64,000 bases of DNA from Acephala macrosclerotiorum. Taxonomy: Eukaryota; Ascomycota; Leotiomycetes; Helotiales; Mollisiaceae. Below, one piece after another: positions 34,315 to 46,751 of the stretch (positions are counted from its first letter, which is position 1; every line of letters starts with the position of its first letter). The translations under genes were made by a program, and so were the position numbers. Location: contig MU119217.1 of assembly GCA_014904845.1 (NCBI GenBank), positions 62,001-126,000 on the forward strand, read 5' to 3'. The notes beneath the pieces were generated by a model. The model made no database searches and was not told where the DNA came from. It worked only from the letters and a program-made list of their open reading frames with translations.

Positions 34315-36155
34315 ATGGTCGCAGACTTTGTATCCGCAGAGACGACATTGGGCCAGTCGGGAAAAGTCAATCCTCAACCCAACGAGCAATCAAATGGAAC
34401 CAATGGCAGTGCGCAAAATGGGGATGCTGAGAAGCAAGGAGTGCAGCAAGGAAAATTGGCAACGGCGAAAGATAAGATGACAAAGAAGCAGCAGAAGATC
34501 AAGGACAAGAACAACCCTCCGGGCGGATATGATGCGACACCGATCCCTCAAGCTCCAGATGGATATACCGTCAAATTCACCTTTCATTGCGCCGACAACC
34601 TACCGATGTCAGATCTGAATTCTCGCTCCTCAGATCCATATCTCACAGCGACGTTGACGTCTAGTCTTCAGAAGCGACATAAGGAGGACCCGGATATGGT
34701 ATCACGGACACCGACGATACACAAGAACACAAACCCGGAATGGAACACAGAATGGATCGTTGCGTGTGTACCATCAAGTGGCTTCCGCTTGAAGTGCAGA
34801 TTGCACGACGAAGATCCGTCCGACCACGACGATAGGCTGGGAAATGTAACGGTTCATGTGAACCGTATCGGGCCAAACTGGCAAGGGATTCGGAACGAAA
34901 GCTTCGATATCAAGAAGCGGATGGGAAGTAAGCGGGCATATATGATTCGGGGTTGTGCTGCTATGTTGAGCAAAAATGTGCATATGGGTGGACATCTATG
35001 GATTAGTGCTGAAGTGCTTGGAGAGTCGGAACCTCCACACGGGAGAATGTATACGGTTGGCCTAACTTCATACTTCAAACATTACTCGGCAATGATCGGA
35101 CGACTTGCTGGAACCAAAGCACCTGGGAGTGAGAGAGATTCGCCTAATGGAGACGAAACAACGACTGAGAAATATGAGTAAGTTTTGCACCCATATTATT
35201 GAAACGCAATTTAACAAAGACTAGCTTTCAAGCAAATCAATTCCAACTTCAAGGCCCAGTGCCTCCGGAACTATACCATCGATTCGTCGAATTCAAACCC
35301 TTCGTCAAAGGGATGTTCTCGAAAGCCGGTCTCCGAGGACGAGTTTTAAACAAAGCCCTCCACCACCAACACTCCCGCGTCTACAACTTCAGCAACTCCA
35401 CCGAATATGGCATCGTCAAACCCCGCTCCGAAGAAGCCTCTCTCCAATTCCTAAAAATGGTCCACTTCGACGAAGGCGGCCGAATCTTCACCTACGTCTT
35501 AACCCTGGACGGACTCCTCCGCTTCACCGAAACAGGGAAAGAATTCGGCATCGATTTATTGTCGAAACATACTATGCATAGTGATGTAAATATTTACATA
35601 GCTTGTTCTGGGGAATTCTTCATTCGGAGACTAAAGAATCCGAATGAGAGTGCTGAGGTGCCCAATCAGGAAACGCATCCTAATCCTGATCTTCCTGGCG
35701 GACCACCAAATGCGCGTCCTCCGAAAAGTCCAAGGAATTACGAACTAGTAATTGACAACGACAGCGGTACCTACCGTCCCAAAGGCAGCCTATTACCTCT
35801 CTTGAAACAATTCCTGAAGGATAACTTCCCAGGCTTGCATGTGGTAACGAAAGAATGCACCGACGACCACCTCCAAAAAATGAAAGAAGGACAAAGAGAA
35901 AGGAAGAAGAAGGAAGGACAGAATGTACAGATGGTGCAGAACAGTGATGATGAGATCTCAAGCAGTGATGAGGAAGCACTTGCTGATGCGACTGGGAAGA
36001 AGAAGACGAAGAAGCAGAGGGCGTTTGATGCTATTGAGGATCCGAGTCAAGCTCTTAAGGACATCATTCCTGGGGAGAAGGGGAGGAAGGATAGGGAGCA
36101 TAATGAGACGGTTGGTGATGCGCCAGAAAGGAGTGGTCAGGTGCAGGGGATGTAA
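34315..36155 (+). CDS. C2-domain protein, conserved in fungi
   Basis: Two exons, 34315-35177 and 35225-36155, with a 47-nt intron, give 597 aa. After a polar, Lys-rich N-terminus, a C2 domain spans about residues 83-200: YTVKFTFHCADNLPMSDLNSRSSDPYL, NPEWNTEWIVACVPSSGFRLKCRLHDEDPSDHDDRLGNVTVHV. Acidic loop residues for Ca2+ binding (D100, D107 and the DEDPSDHDD cluster) are present. The middle part (PELYHRFVEFKPFVKGMFSKAG... SRVYNFSNSTEYGIVKP... RIFTYVLTLDGLLRFTETGKEFGIDLLSKHTMHSDV) is a conserved fungal module of unknown fold. The C-terminus is acidic and Lys-rich (NSDDEISSSDEEAL). Membrane binding through C2 is likely; the biological role is not known to me. Confidence 0.88.
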
Positions 36156-37111
36156 ATGTTTAATGGATGATGGGATCTTGAGCTCTGGTAAGATTATGAA
36201 GGGTACCTAGGTAAATAGGGGCGGCTTACGGCGATTTGCCTGGAATACTTTAATGCTTGGCTGGCATGTTTCTGTATTAGTAATTTCTGGATACTGTGCA
36301 CATTAGTATGATGACTGGGCATTTCAGCGGTGGCTTTTGAAAACTAGTTGCGACTTCAATGTTCATGATTGCTCCAATGATTCAATCGAGGCTGGTGAAC
36401 GAGAATTCCTCAATAATTGGGAGTCCTTAGATGACTGAAACAAATTTGATGTTTGAAATGACTTGATGGATTGTCTCGGTCACAGTGACTTAAGTTCTTT
36501 GAGTAATTGGAAACTTTGGGTGACTGGAATATTTTGCATGCCCTAAATGACTTTCGTGACCAAAGAGATCTGGGGCTTTGAGCTGATGTGAATGCTCCAA
36601 TATGAGAGCTGTTGCGAATGGGAAATGATCTAGAGCCTATGGCCGACTGACGACTGAATCTTGCAACTGAATTGAGCTCCACGTGTGAAATTGAAGAAGC
36701 ACTGGTTCGTCTGAGTTATCTAGGCCTCGGACTCCAGGCAAAGACGTATTCGGCGCTGGAATGGGATTTTCCATAGCACAGCACAATTTTCTCTTCATCC
36801 ATATACCTATCTACCACACCCACTATATGAACATAAATTTCCCTAATCATACGTTGTGCGCCTAAGTATGCATCCTCAAAAATACATCCCACACCTCTCA
36901 AAATTCGGCATGAGTATCGTATCTTATCTTATGTATTGTACCAAGAAGAAAGAGACCCAGACAAGTGCAAACAATGCAATGCTGGTATAGTAGAAAAGAA
37001 CGAAACTTAGATGTCGGACTCACTAAGAAACAAGAAGAAGAATTGGAAGCCACCGTCACTCATGACACCGTAATCGAACATCTCAATCATACATCAATCC
37101 CTATATAGAGC
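36156..37111. other. Convergent intergenic region (C2 protein / kinase)
   Basis: About 950 bp between facing stop codons, presumably two 3' UTRs and a spacer. I see no gene or repeat. Confidence 0.5.
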
Positions 37112-39757
37112 CTACGCAGCTCCTTTCCCTGCAGACTCTGCTCCAAGCGTTTCGGTGGCGGAGTATACCTCTTCGACTTCTCCGGGGCCGGTCAAGGGGC
37201 TGAAAGCATCGACTTCTTCAACGTCTTCGTCTTCTTCCTCGATGATTTCGCCGCTTCGTCGACCTGCTACGCTCGTGCTGCGACTGTGACTTCCTGTCCT
37301 GTGGTGGCCAGGCCCATTTCCGGATCCGCTGGGTGAGCTAGTATTCAACATAGGCCCTTTGAAAATATTCTTTTTCCTCTTTGCAAAGACTAGCCCGCCA
37401 ACAGGCTGACCCCATGGCGCTTCGTTGAAACTCGAGATAGGCGGTTGTCGCACAACTCGGATATTAGATGGAAAGGTACCAGTTGTAGGGGTTGCAGGCA
37501 GTACTTTCACTGAGTGATGAGGACTTCTGGTTGGTAGTGAGACTTTGCTCATTGACCCTGAGCCGTTGGAAGAAGTTGAAGAAGCCTTTGAATGTGTATG
37601 TTGATGATGGTGAATGGTTCGTATCGAAGACACTGAGGACGATGTTGACTTTCGTCCTCTTAGTCCAGTACTAGACCGTCTGAATGCGGAGCGTGGCGTC
37701 AATGGAGAAGGGGAGAGTGAATGTCGTTTATTAGCTGCCGGTGTTGGTGTGGTATATATCCTCGCGACTGGGGGATGGCTCTTTGGTCCTGGTTCTAAAA
37801 GCGGTCTTGCTGGAGGAGGTGTTTTTGATGTTGCCGGTCGTGGACTTGGCTCCTTTGGCCCTGTTCTGGAGCTATTGGCCGACTTCTGCAGCAAGTCAGG
37901 CGTGGAGCGGCTCATCCTCTTGCCTGGGGACCTCGCGCGTTTCGCAGAATCTAAAAGCCAATGTTTCCAGTGAGCGAGTTGATTGATGAAAGAATGCTGA
38001 TGTTTCCGACGTGGTCTTTGAGCAATGCCATTGGGCTGGACCGTGAGAAGATCCGGATTCGACGTAACCAGCTGCAACGTACTCCCTCGCGACTTCGCGC
38101 CCCTTAAAATGCCTTCTTTCGGCGGTGGTATAGGGCGACGATGCCGTGAGGAGCTTGCTGAGCGTATGGAGTCTTTCTCTATTGGTGGGGGCGGAGTTGC
38201 CACATCTGGAGAATCTAACTGGGTATGCTCCGGAAGGCCAGGTAGGTCCGTAAGAACAAGATCTGGGTAGTGTGCACTTCGTCTCTCCTTCCGTCCTCTA
38301 CTCCGAGGAGGCTCGCCAAGCCTAAGTTCTTGGCCCTCCTCATCAACTCCCGTTAGTGTTGGTGCCATTCGTTCAAGTCGACTACTCGCCGCACTTAGTC
38401 GTCTTGAAGCTCGATGCTCAGCTTCTCTCTCCTTCCTTTTGCGTTCTCGGCGGATAGCTTTCCTTTCTTCTTTTTCGATGAGAAGGGTCCACCAACCTGC
38501 CAACGGGTCACATCGACGGGCCAGAACATTCTCAATGACTTGATCAATATCCACTCCAGCACTACGCATACGTTCGAGAGTCTCCTTTTCCAATGGCGTA
38601 GCAAAAGGAGGTGGCTGCTGAAGCTTTAAGATAGCCTGCTGGTGAGGAGCGTGCTCAGCCAGGAACGGATGGGCTAGGATATCTGGTAATGATGGGCGAA
38701 TTATAGGCCGTTTCGAAAGAAGGACCCCGAGTAGAGAGCGGGCGTCCGGGGTTAGATGGTCTGGCCATTTGGGCTCCGTAGTAAGAATCTTGGTCCGTGT
38801 TGCGTTGTCGTCGTCCTCGTCAAAGGGTAGCTCTCCGCACAGTAGAGCATACAAAATAACTCCCAAGCTCCAAACATCAACCTTTTCACCAGCGTATTTC
38901 TCTCCTTTGAGCATTTCGGGAGCGCTATAGCAGATGGTCCCGCAAAATGTCTGTAAATAGCTGGCTTTCCCTTCATATTCCCGTGTAAATCCGAAGTCAC
39001 ATAACTTGACGTTCTCATGCTTGTCTAACAGAATATTCTCTAGCTTCAGGTCTCTATGGACACATGAAGAGTTGTGAACGTATGTGACTGCTCCAACCAA
39101 TTGAGTAAACACTTTTTGGACCTTCTCCACCGGTAATGCGCCATGTTTGAGGAGGTAATTGTACAATTCGTCGCCTTCTCTCGGTCAGCAAGTCAGCCTT
39201 GTCAAAACAGTCCTCCCTTTGCCCGCTCACCTGGGCAGTACTCCAGTACTAGCCATACCAAGCTTTCCGTTACTATAACTTCGTAAAGTCGTGCAATATG
39301 AGGATGTATAAACTGTCGATGGTGGTGTATTTCGCGAGCAAGATTCGAGTCGTCTTTGTTAGCAGATTTGAGGACCACCTGCAGCAGACTTAGCTATGCC
39401 ATCCTATAATCTGAGCTTGAGCCACCATCCTAACATACTTTGGAGCCATTCGTGAGCTTATGCGATGCTAGATAGACTTTGCCAAATGACCCCTTCCCGA
39501 TCAGACGACCCAATGTATAGTTTCCGACGGAACGAAGGTCTTTCGACGAGAACTCTCTGCAGCAGACCGCGAATCAGTCACTATCCGCTAAGTTTGGCAA
39601 GCAGGGTCACATACTCCAGTAGCTCATGATATGAATTGGCAAGCTGTTACACAGAGCATCATCAGTCTTCATTATCCACGCCGTAGTACTGGCGATGAAA
39701 GAGGTTCACCTTAGCTTTCCGTCCTTGCGATTCGGCCTTGAGTCTTGCCGCCTGCAT
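37112..39757 (-). CDS. Kin4/CAMK-like Ser/Thr protein kinase
   Basis: Five exons, 39757-39710, 39643-39615, 39556-39439, 39378-39231 and 39174-37112, give 801 aa. The kinase domain spans about 39-288: glycine loop IGKGSFGKVYLAS, catalytic K69 in VVLKSANKDD, HRDLKLEN with D156, DFGFTREYEG with D174, then SAPEMLKGEKYAGEKVDVWSLG. These are all active-kinase residues. A helical basic segment (IEKEERKAIRRERKRKEREAEH) and a 450-residue Ser/Pro/Arg-rich tail follow. The DFGFTREY and CGTICYSAPE pattern and the NLAREIHHHRQFIHPHIARLYEVI segment resemble fungal Kin4/Ppk1-type kinases that act in spindle-position and cell-end signalling, but the sub-family is inferred. The ATG at 39757 is preceded by in-frame stops; an additional upstream exon is possible. 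Confidence 0.85.
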
Positions 39758-40502
39758 ACCAGTCACCGTTGGCACCTTCTGCTATGGTTACAAGAGGCTG
39801 TGTGCCCGGACATCCAAGGGGAGCGCGTCGCTTGGGTTATTCGAGGTGGGTTGGATGTTCACGGATGCTGATGCTAGAGTTCGAATCTGCGGTGATGTGT
39901 TGTGGATTGGCCTGCGCATTGAAATTTGCGGAATTAGGTTCACAATCATAGACAGGAGAGTTGATAAAGAATTATGAGCCGAACGGAGGATTCTGTTACA
40001 GATGGCTCGGCCCTGGAACCCCTTGAAGATCAGGAACGGTCCCCTTCTCGCTTGACTCTTTTTCAACTCCAAGGACTTTGACATCAATAATTCTCAGTCA
40101 CTGAACCCTGTACCAAAAGGCAAGATAATTTGGCATCAATACTGCATATGGTCACCGATCAGTTTAAGTCCGAGCTCATAATTACTGTGCTCTCCAAGTT
40201 TGAGGAAGTTGACGACCAAACTAAGAGTATGCATGTCACGTGTGGTCTCATACATTCGACCAGCGAAAACCAAGAGAAGAGGGGATAATTAAAGGGATAT
40301 TGCTTGCATATGATGCAAGGTCACCTCTCCAGCATGTACTGCAGTATAAAAAAATCCCGAGATCTGGGACATGTAAAGACTCTGAGGAATGGTCAGGCAA
40401 GGTCATGCATTCTAGAAAATGGACGCTTGCGGTCATGTTTCATGCTATTGGATATCTAAGTAATAGTACAGTAAAGCAAGTATAGCTTTAGGTGACTTGC
40501 GT
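39758..40502. other. Intergenic region, kinase promoter and PRE4 3' region
   Basis: About 745 bp. An open minus-strand frame from 40087 to 39788 could hold an extra 5' exon of the kinase gene, since a CCATAG acceptor-like site lies just before the kinase start region. There is no family evidence for it. Confidence 0.4.
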
Positions 40503-41449
40503 TCAATTTACTTGCGTTCCATAGCCACGGATTTGGTCCGCACTGTGATTCATGTTAGCTTTGCAGATGAAAGAGTGATAGGTCTTACAATGCCCAGCTC
40601 TGCTTCTCAAGCTTCTCATCTTCCTTCAACTCAATCCCAGCCTTTGTGACAACCGCAATAGAGTACTTGTCCAAACTCCTAGCATCTCTGTAGAACAACA
40701 CCTTCATGCTCTCCTTGACCGCCTCTAACGCCTGTTCCTTAGACAAGAGCGCTGCGGCCTCTTCATCAGGAGCGACCTTTCTCAGCAGAGGTTGAGCGAG
40801 ATGAGCGCCAAAGCCAGTTGCCAAACTGGGCGAGCTGAAAGTTGTACCCAACAAATCAGCGCTGGCCAAGAACGGCTTGCTCTCTCCATCCAGTCCAGCC
40901 ACCAACACCTGGTTCCATAATGGGTTGAAGTCAGATCGACGCTTATAGAAGACTTTGGCCAGATAGGTATGAAGGTTCTTAGCGTTAAGAGTATGACCAG
41001 AGGTACCGTATGCTTCTTCGATATCGAGTGAGTTGAGGAGTCTGTCCAAGTATTGCATGTCTGAAACATCACCACCAAACCCAACGACTGATGTATCGGC
41101 GAATGTGCGAAGACGCTTGACATCTGTAAATCTTGCGAGGGAACCATATGATGCTGTTGAGAGAAAGAGAAGTCAGCTTGCTAATCTCTGTGCTCGCATG
41201 GGGCATGAGGTACCAAGGTTGTCCGCCGCAATAACCACGCCATCCTTGAACTTCAACGCAAGAACAGATGTACCAGTGACGACAGGTGATTGTGTATGTT
41301 GGTTTGGACCATTGCTCTGGAGGTATGAGGCATCGTAGGCACCGTAAATATCGTCTCTAGGCTAGATGCTCTCCGTCAGCCGTATATCCTGGCCTTGCGT
41401 TGTCCCTGATAAAACTTACACGTCCCCAGGCTTGTGGAAGGTGGTTCAT
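40503..41449 (-). CDS. PRE4: 20S proteasome subunit beta-7 (Pre4/PSMB4)
   Basis: Four exons, 41449-41420, 41361-41214, 41153-40589 and 40542-40503, with introns of 52, 60 and 46 nt, give 260 aa. The start [20 protein letters not shown] and the core [36 protein letters not shown] are Pre4-like. [15 protein letters not shown] and [45 protein letters not shown] follow. The final 40-nt exon supplies the conserved C-terminal tail ([13 protein letters not shown]), which in yeast beta-7 reaches into the opposite ring; reading straight through exon 3 would end too early at WAL. Beta-7 is a non-catalytic 20S subunit. It shares a 187-bp divergent promoter with the HCNGP-like gene. Confidence 0.95.
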
Positions 41450-41636
41450 GATTCAAGATTGCACGATGATCGTATTTGGAAGTAATGTCGTGGGGTTGGG
41501 AGTTGTAGCAGGGAAATGGAGGTGACGGCGAGCTTAAGCTTCAGACAAGCTCAGGCACCATTTGACGCGCCTCCGTTGCCGAGCTCAAAAAATCAACCTC
41601 CAACTGCAATGCGCAACTTTCCCACAATATCATAAG
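41450..41636. promoter_or_regulatory. Divergent promoter between PRE4 and the HCNGP-like gene
   Basis: This 187-bp gap separates two divergent start codons. No TATA box or PACE-like site is visible. Confidence 0.5.
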
Positions 41637-42584
41637 ATGACAGGACTAGTCAATTATGGCAGCAGCGACGAAGAAGATAATGTACATGATGAAATTCCTT
41701 CTATAAACGTAAGTGCGCTCAAGAAGCCGAGCTGCGTGGATTTGTTGACTGATAATATAGATTATAGGCGAGCGACTCAACCACAGCTTCGAAACCCACG
41801 AATGGTACCCAAGTTGGTCAGTAACCTCGATACATTCGAAGATTTTGGTGTCTAACACGTGGCAGAGACACAATTAAATGGAAGTCGAGTGGGTAGGAAT
41901 CACGAAGCTTCAGAAAAGCGTCCGCCTTCACCTGAGCCAGATGCTCCGCTCCTAGGTCCAACTTTAGCACCAGCAGGCGCTGGAGACCTTTTGGAGGAAG
42001 ATACAGCTATGGCACCACAATCTCCTTACTCGGTAAATCGAGCCCTTCTACGAGACCTGACGTTACCAACGATTCCCAATTATGACATCCCTCCATCCCC
42101 ACCAGGATCGCCTTCGGAGGCCACGAATGCAAAGTTTAAACTTTTCCTTGAGTTAAAGAAACAAGAGGTCCACTTCAATGAGAAGTTAGCGAAGTCATCC
42201 GCTCTTAAGAATCCCAGCCTCATGCAAAAGCTGATGGACTTCTCGGGCATCGACGAAGCTGGCCAGTACGAAAGCACCCTTCCGAAGGAATATTGGAATC
42301 CCAACACATTTCCTACTCACGCTTATAAGGAAGAGCTTGTAAAGAGCCAACAAAAGGTCCTTAAAAATATCGAGGAAAATAAGGTTAGGGGTGGGAGGGA
42401 AAGTGTTGATTTCGTGCCAGCAAGCACGGCCACAGAACCCTCAAGTCGAGGAGGAACACCTGGAAACTCGGGGAGGTATGGACAGAAGAGTGCAGCGGAA
42501 AGAGTCATGGCGGGCCTTGACAGAGGTCGATCAGGCTCACCCCAGGTTCAAGGTGCTAAACGGAAGACGCGATTTGAGAACTGA
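41637..42584 (+). CDS. HCNGP/SAP30BP-like protein
   Basis: Three exons, 41637-41708, 41768-41804 (37 nt) and 41866-42584, with introns of 59 and 61 nt, give 275 aa. The N-terminus MTGLVNYGSSDEED is the typical start of HCNGP-family proteins. The conserved core is PPSPPGSPSEATNAKFKLFLELKKQEVHFNEKLAKSSALKNPSLMQKLMDFSGID, then QYESTLPKEYWNPNTFPTHAYKEELVKSQQKV. A Ser/Gly/Arg-rich tail ends in AKRKTRFEN, a possible nuclear signal. The human relative SAP30BP works in splicing of short introns and in transcriptional regulation; the fungal role is inferred from homology only. Both introns fall between the start motif and the core. Confidence 0.88.
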
Positions 42585-43293
42585 ATATTGCAAATCGAGA
42601 GCAAAGCATTCTGTGTGAGCCGAAATGACATCACAAGTATGGCACAGCCGTCGCCATGAAGAGTGGCAGCATGTCGCAGCAAAGTCGTGATCAAGTATCA
42701 TCCGCTCTCTGCCTGCACGAGGCTGAATCACGAGGCTAGGTCACGAGAAGCGGCTCTACCCGCTGGTTATCAACATGCATAAGAAAGCGTCCCTGGTCAG
42801 CGTCGATGGGGTGCTCAATACAGGCTAGATAAATTTTTAATGTAAGAATCGAAGCCAACGGTCGTGATACTTCCGTGGGATCTCACTTGACTAATCCTTG
42901 TTACCCTCCTATTATCGTGCCAAATCTACCTCACACCCCATATTCTCCGACTTTTTTATTGACACGACTAGCCACATTCTAAAGTGCTGTTTGGGTGGTA
43001 ATACTCAAGCTCTTCGCTTATGTAAAGCAAAGCTGCACGTCAGCCAAGGGTTTGCTGGGGTTATCTCCTTATTTGCTCCACGTACTACGAGGCATGGTAC
43101 TCGGTCTCGACCAAAAATCCTGAATTAAACCATCATTTCAAAGCCAACATCACTTTCGCCTGTATCCTCAGGCATATCGAACAATTCCACTGTCTTGCTG
43201 TTTATGAAGCAGCCTTTACACTTCAACTACTGCCTCAATTCACCGTTACAATCATAGCAAGAAGCGCTCAGCTTTAGGTGTTTGCCTGCGCAG
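42585..43293. other. Intergenic region upstream of the checkpoint kinase
   Basis: About 700 bp holding the 3' end of the HCNGP-like gene and the promoter of the kinase. No gene or repeat is evident. Confidence 0.5.
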
Positions 43294-45677
43294 ATGGCGC
43301 CTCAGAAGAAGGCATTAGGCAAACGCTCCCGGGTTTTTCTCCCCACTTCAGATACTTATCCCTCATAAGGCTGATGATTGTAAATTCAGGGCGGCCCCTC
43401 CGAAGACAAACCAAAAGAAAAGAGGCCAAGGCGCTCAGAACGACTCTCCTCACAGCCCAATAATAATAAGACTGAGTCGACGCCGATTAACAAAACGAAG
43501 CAATTGCCATCCCCCATTACACACCAAGAAACCACTTCCTCGAGTAGCGAAGCGTATAAGGAGGCAACGTAAGTAATGGCAGATAAATCCATTCCTAATC
43601 TGGAGTGTCTTTTTCCTAGCCATTTCTTGAAAGCGCAATCGCTAATGCCCTCGTTTTGTCAGAGCAACTCCTCCTGAAGGCCGACCCAGTCAGATTCATC
43701 ATAGAGACAATAATGCCTTGATCGACACCAAAGGCATATCATCTCCGCCACAAGACACGCAAGCTTTTACGCAACCGAATTTCAACACAAATGCATTGTC
43801 TGATGAAGTGACAGACGAGATGGAGGAGGGTGTCTGGGGATACCTGCTCCCGGTGGACCAGAAGTATCGCAAATCTCTGTAAGCATTTCCTTTTCCTATC
43901 TCGCTTCTTGTTTGCTGAAGAGGAAACCGTGCTAATTCGTTGGTTGAAGCATCCTGCGTAAGAGAAACGCTTGCCCACTGCCTCGTGGGATGGAGAACTT
44001 TGGTAAAGATGGCGGAGACAGACAATCTAAGAAGGGCAAAGGCAAGGACTTCGAGGCAGAGGAGGAAGCTTATGAGGAGACAAAATTGCAAGGTATTGCA
44101 AGTGGGGGCTATCTCATTGGGCGCCATCCAGAGTGTGGTTAGTTGTTCCCAGTGCTAGCTACTTGACCTCCAGTTGACTGACATATGCAGATCTCATCAT
44201 CGACGACCCAATAGTCTCGAATAGACATTGTCTAATCTTTACGGAAAATAAAGGAGGTGACACCATTGCAATGGTCGAGGATCTCTCGAGCAACGGAACT
44301 TTCGTCAATGAAGGGGTTATTGGCCGTAACAAGCGGAGAGAGCTCAAAGATTTGGATGAGATCACAGTGATGGATAAGGCGAGGTTCATCTTCAGATACC
44401 CCAAGAATCGAGATTCGAGTGCCTTCTTGCAGCAGTATACATTACTTGAGAAGCTCGGCAAAGGTCATTTTGCGGAGGTATTCCTCTGTATCGAGAAAGC
44501 GACGGGCCAACGATATGCTGTTAAGATTTTCACCAAGCAGCCTGGTGTCGAGGAACGTTCGAAGACCGATGGCCTACAGCAAGAGATCGCTGTCCTGATG
44601 GGCGTCAGCCACCCGAATATGCTCTGTCTCAAAGATACGTTCGATGAACACAACGCTGTCTATCTTGTTCTCGAATTAGCAGCCGAAGGAGAACTGTTCA
44701 ATTGCATTGTGTTGAAGCAAAAGCTGACCGAAGAAGAGACTCGCAAAGTTTTCATCCAGCTATTCCAGGGTGTCAAATACTTGGCAAGTAGTGTTCCTTC
44801 ATCAATTTCTATAACTAACGGATTCTAGCATGATCGAGGAATTGTCCACCGAGATATCAAGCCTGAAAATATTTTGCTCACTGACAAAGATCTACATGTC
44901 AAGCTGGCCGATTTTGGCCTAGCAAAGATCATCGGAGAGGAATCATTTACTACCACTCTGTGTGGCACACCAAGCTACGTTGCTCCAGAAATATTGGAGG
45001 ACTCTAGACACCGTCGATACACTCGAGCAGTGGATGTTTGGTCATTAGGAGTCGTCCTTTATATATGTCTCTGCGGATTTCCCCCTTTCTCCGATGAGCT
45101 TTACTCTAAGGAGAACCCGTACACTCTTACACAACAAATCAAGACTGGTCGGTTTGACTATCCATCTCCTTACTGGGACTCGGTTGGCGATCCAGCTTTA
45201 GATCTCATCGATCGAATGCTGACTGTCGACGTTGACAAACGTTACACAATCGACGATTGTCTTGAGCACCCGTGGACTACTCAACGAACCCTGAACCCAA
45301 ATGACAGCACTGATGGCTTAGTTGGTGGTATCGCCAACCTCGACTTCAGCAAACGCAAGATGGCCCGAGAACGAACATTACTCAGCAGTATCAATGATGT
45401 GAAGGTTACTAGAGTCATCGAGATTGAACCGGACAAGGATCCAGTCAAAGTCTACATCAAGAATCCGAATTCGAAGGCATCGCAAAATAGAGTCAACCAA
45501 GGACTTCCGCCCACGTCGAATGGAAAGACAATTATGGCCAAGGGCAAGAAAGGTGGACCGAAGAAAGAAGATACTCCCTCTCAAAACCGAAATCCAACTG
45601 AGTTCATGGGTCTTGGCGGTAGGGGAGATCAGGAGTTGTTTGGAGAGGAATCGATATATTCAAAGACTGAGGTCTAG
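43294..45677 (+). CDS. chk2: DNA-damage checkpoint kinase Chk2/Cds1/Rad53 family
   Basis: Six exons, 43294-43332, 43390-43568, 43663-43878, 43950-44137, 44191-44783 and 44829-45677, give 687 aa. The N-terminal 130 residues carry SQ/TQ sites (SSQP, PSQI, DTQAFTQ) for ATM/ATR-type kinases. One FHA domain includes GRHPECDLIIDDPIVSNRHC (R203, S217, R219, H220) and SSNGTFVN (N242-N247). The kinase domain starts near residue 290: GKGHFAEVF, K319, HRDIKPEN with D414, DFG at 433-435, and the activation segment CGTPSYVAPE. Relatives include S. pombe Cds1, Aspergillus ChkB and Neurospora PRD-4, which links damage to the clock. The fifth intron (44784-44828) has a GC donor (TTG|GCAAGT); only this join yields GVKYLHDRGIVHRD. 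The C-terminus is basic, with NLS-like Lys clusters. Confidence 0.95.
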
Positions 45678-46101
45678 AGTCTGAGAGAAATCAGTCAAGA
45701 GAGGCTGCTTCTACCTGAGGCCCGATATATATCGGGCATATTCTTCATATCATTGTAATCACTGTAAATACATATAGCGACGGTTTGGGATCTGTTGGGT
45801 TGGAGAAAAAGCGCTTTGATTATTATGGGTCAGTTTAGTCGGCCAGCATTATTTATTGAATAGCGAGAGGCCAATGATGAACGTTTCTACAGCTAGAGAC
45901 CACCAATGATGCCGTAATGTGTTGGTAGCAATCTGTGGAATGGCCGGGAACAACCTCCATTTTCTCACAAAATACGTCCAAAGACGAATTCAGACTAGGG
46001 ATACTTCCACTTATATTCCTTCGAGCTATATAGGATCGAAAGGATAGCCTCAAATTCCCTCTCAATAAAGCAATGAGTAAGTACTAGACAGGGTCCAAAC
46101 A
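45678..46101. other. Convergent gap after the checkpoint kinase
   Basis: About 420 bp of 3' region. A perfect 18-nt palindrome (45720-45737, GCCCGATATA and its complement) lies 43 nt after the kinase stop codon. Nothing else is seen. Confidence 0.55.
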
Positions 46102-46751
46102 TCAATTTGCCAATCCCTGATCGAGCTGACGAGCCTTCAACCGCTTCATCTGAGCAAACTTCAACTCCTGATTCTGGACCTCCCTCAAAGCCTCCATGTC
46201 CACAGGGCTCGTTCCGTTCGCAGCTGCATCCTCGTATTCTCTGGGGTGGATATCGAGCATAGCATTTGTTTCGTTAATAGATTTGTATTCGCGTTCGCTG
46301 ATTCGCCTTCCCCGAAATTCCTCTTTCCGTCGTTGCGGCAGCATAACTCGACAAGATACCAGTAATCAGGAAGCGCGCCCCTGCATTCGGGTCTCGACGA
46401 CGCAGGTACCTATTGCATTACTGTCAATTTTTTGAACTCGGGGAAAGCGAAGAGTGAGATTACCGGAGACCGTCGACTGTGACACCGTCAACATGAGTGA
46501 TTGAACCTGTATGGGCACAGTGGAGCATATCTCGACAATCGCCATCGCATGGATTTAAACTTAGACAATTTGCTACTTAGAGACAGTGGTTGTCTGTTAC
46601 CTAAAAAGACCATGGGCCAAAGAAAAAAAGCCGAGCTTACTAGATCTTCCTTGTAGGCTTCTTCCATGTTGAAGAAGGCGTAGTTCAAGCCGGGCTAAGC
46701 GCACGGCTCAGTTGCAAGAGCGCGAGCAGGAAGAAGAGGTTAGTGAAATTC
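46102..46751 (-). CDS. Unresolved small gene, product unknown
   Basis: The last 80 codons (46344-46102) form a charged, helical open frame (RRKEEFRGRRISEREYKSINETN, then DMEALREVQNQELKFAQMKRLKARQ) that reads like real coding sequence. Upstream, possible exons include one around 46700-46645 with the string NMEEAYKEDL and one around 46516-46465. Candidate introns have a GTAAGC donor at about 46640 and a CATACAG acceptor at about 46516. One join gives a continuous frame from MEEAYKEDL to the end, but it needs a GAG acceptor (near 46352) after a 116-nt intron. An ATG at 46751 opens a perfect signal-peptide-like run (MNFTNLFFLLALLQLSRALS) that stops after 22 codons. I cannot choose between these and do not recognise the family. 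Confidence 0.35.
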
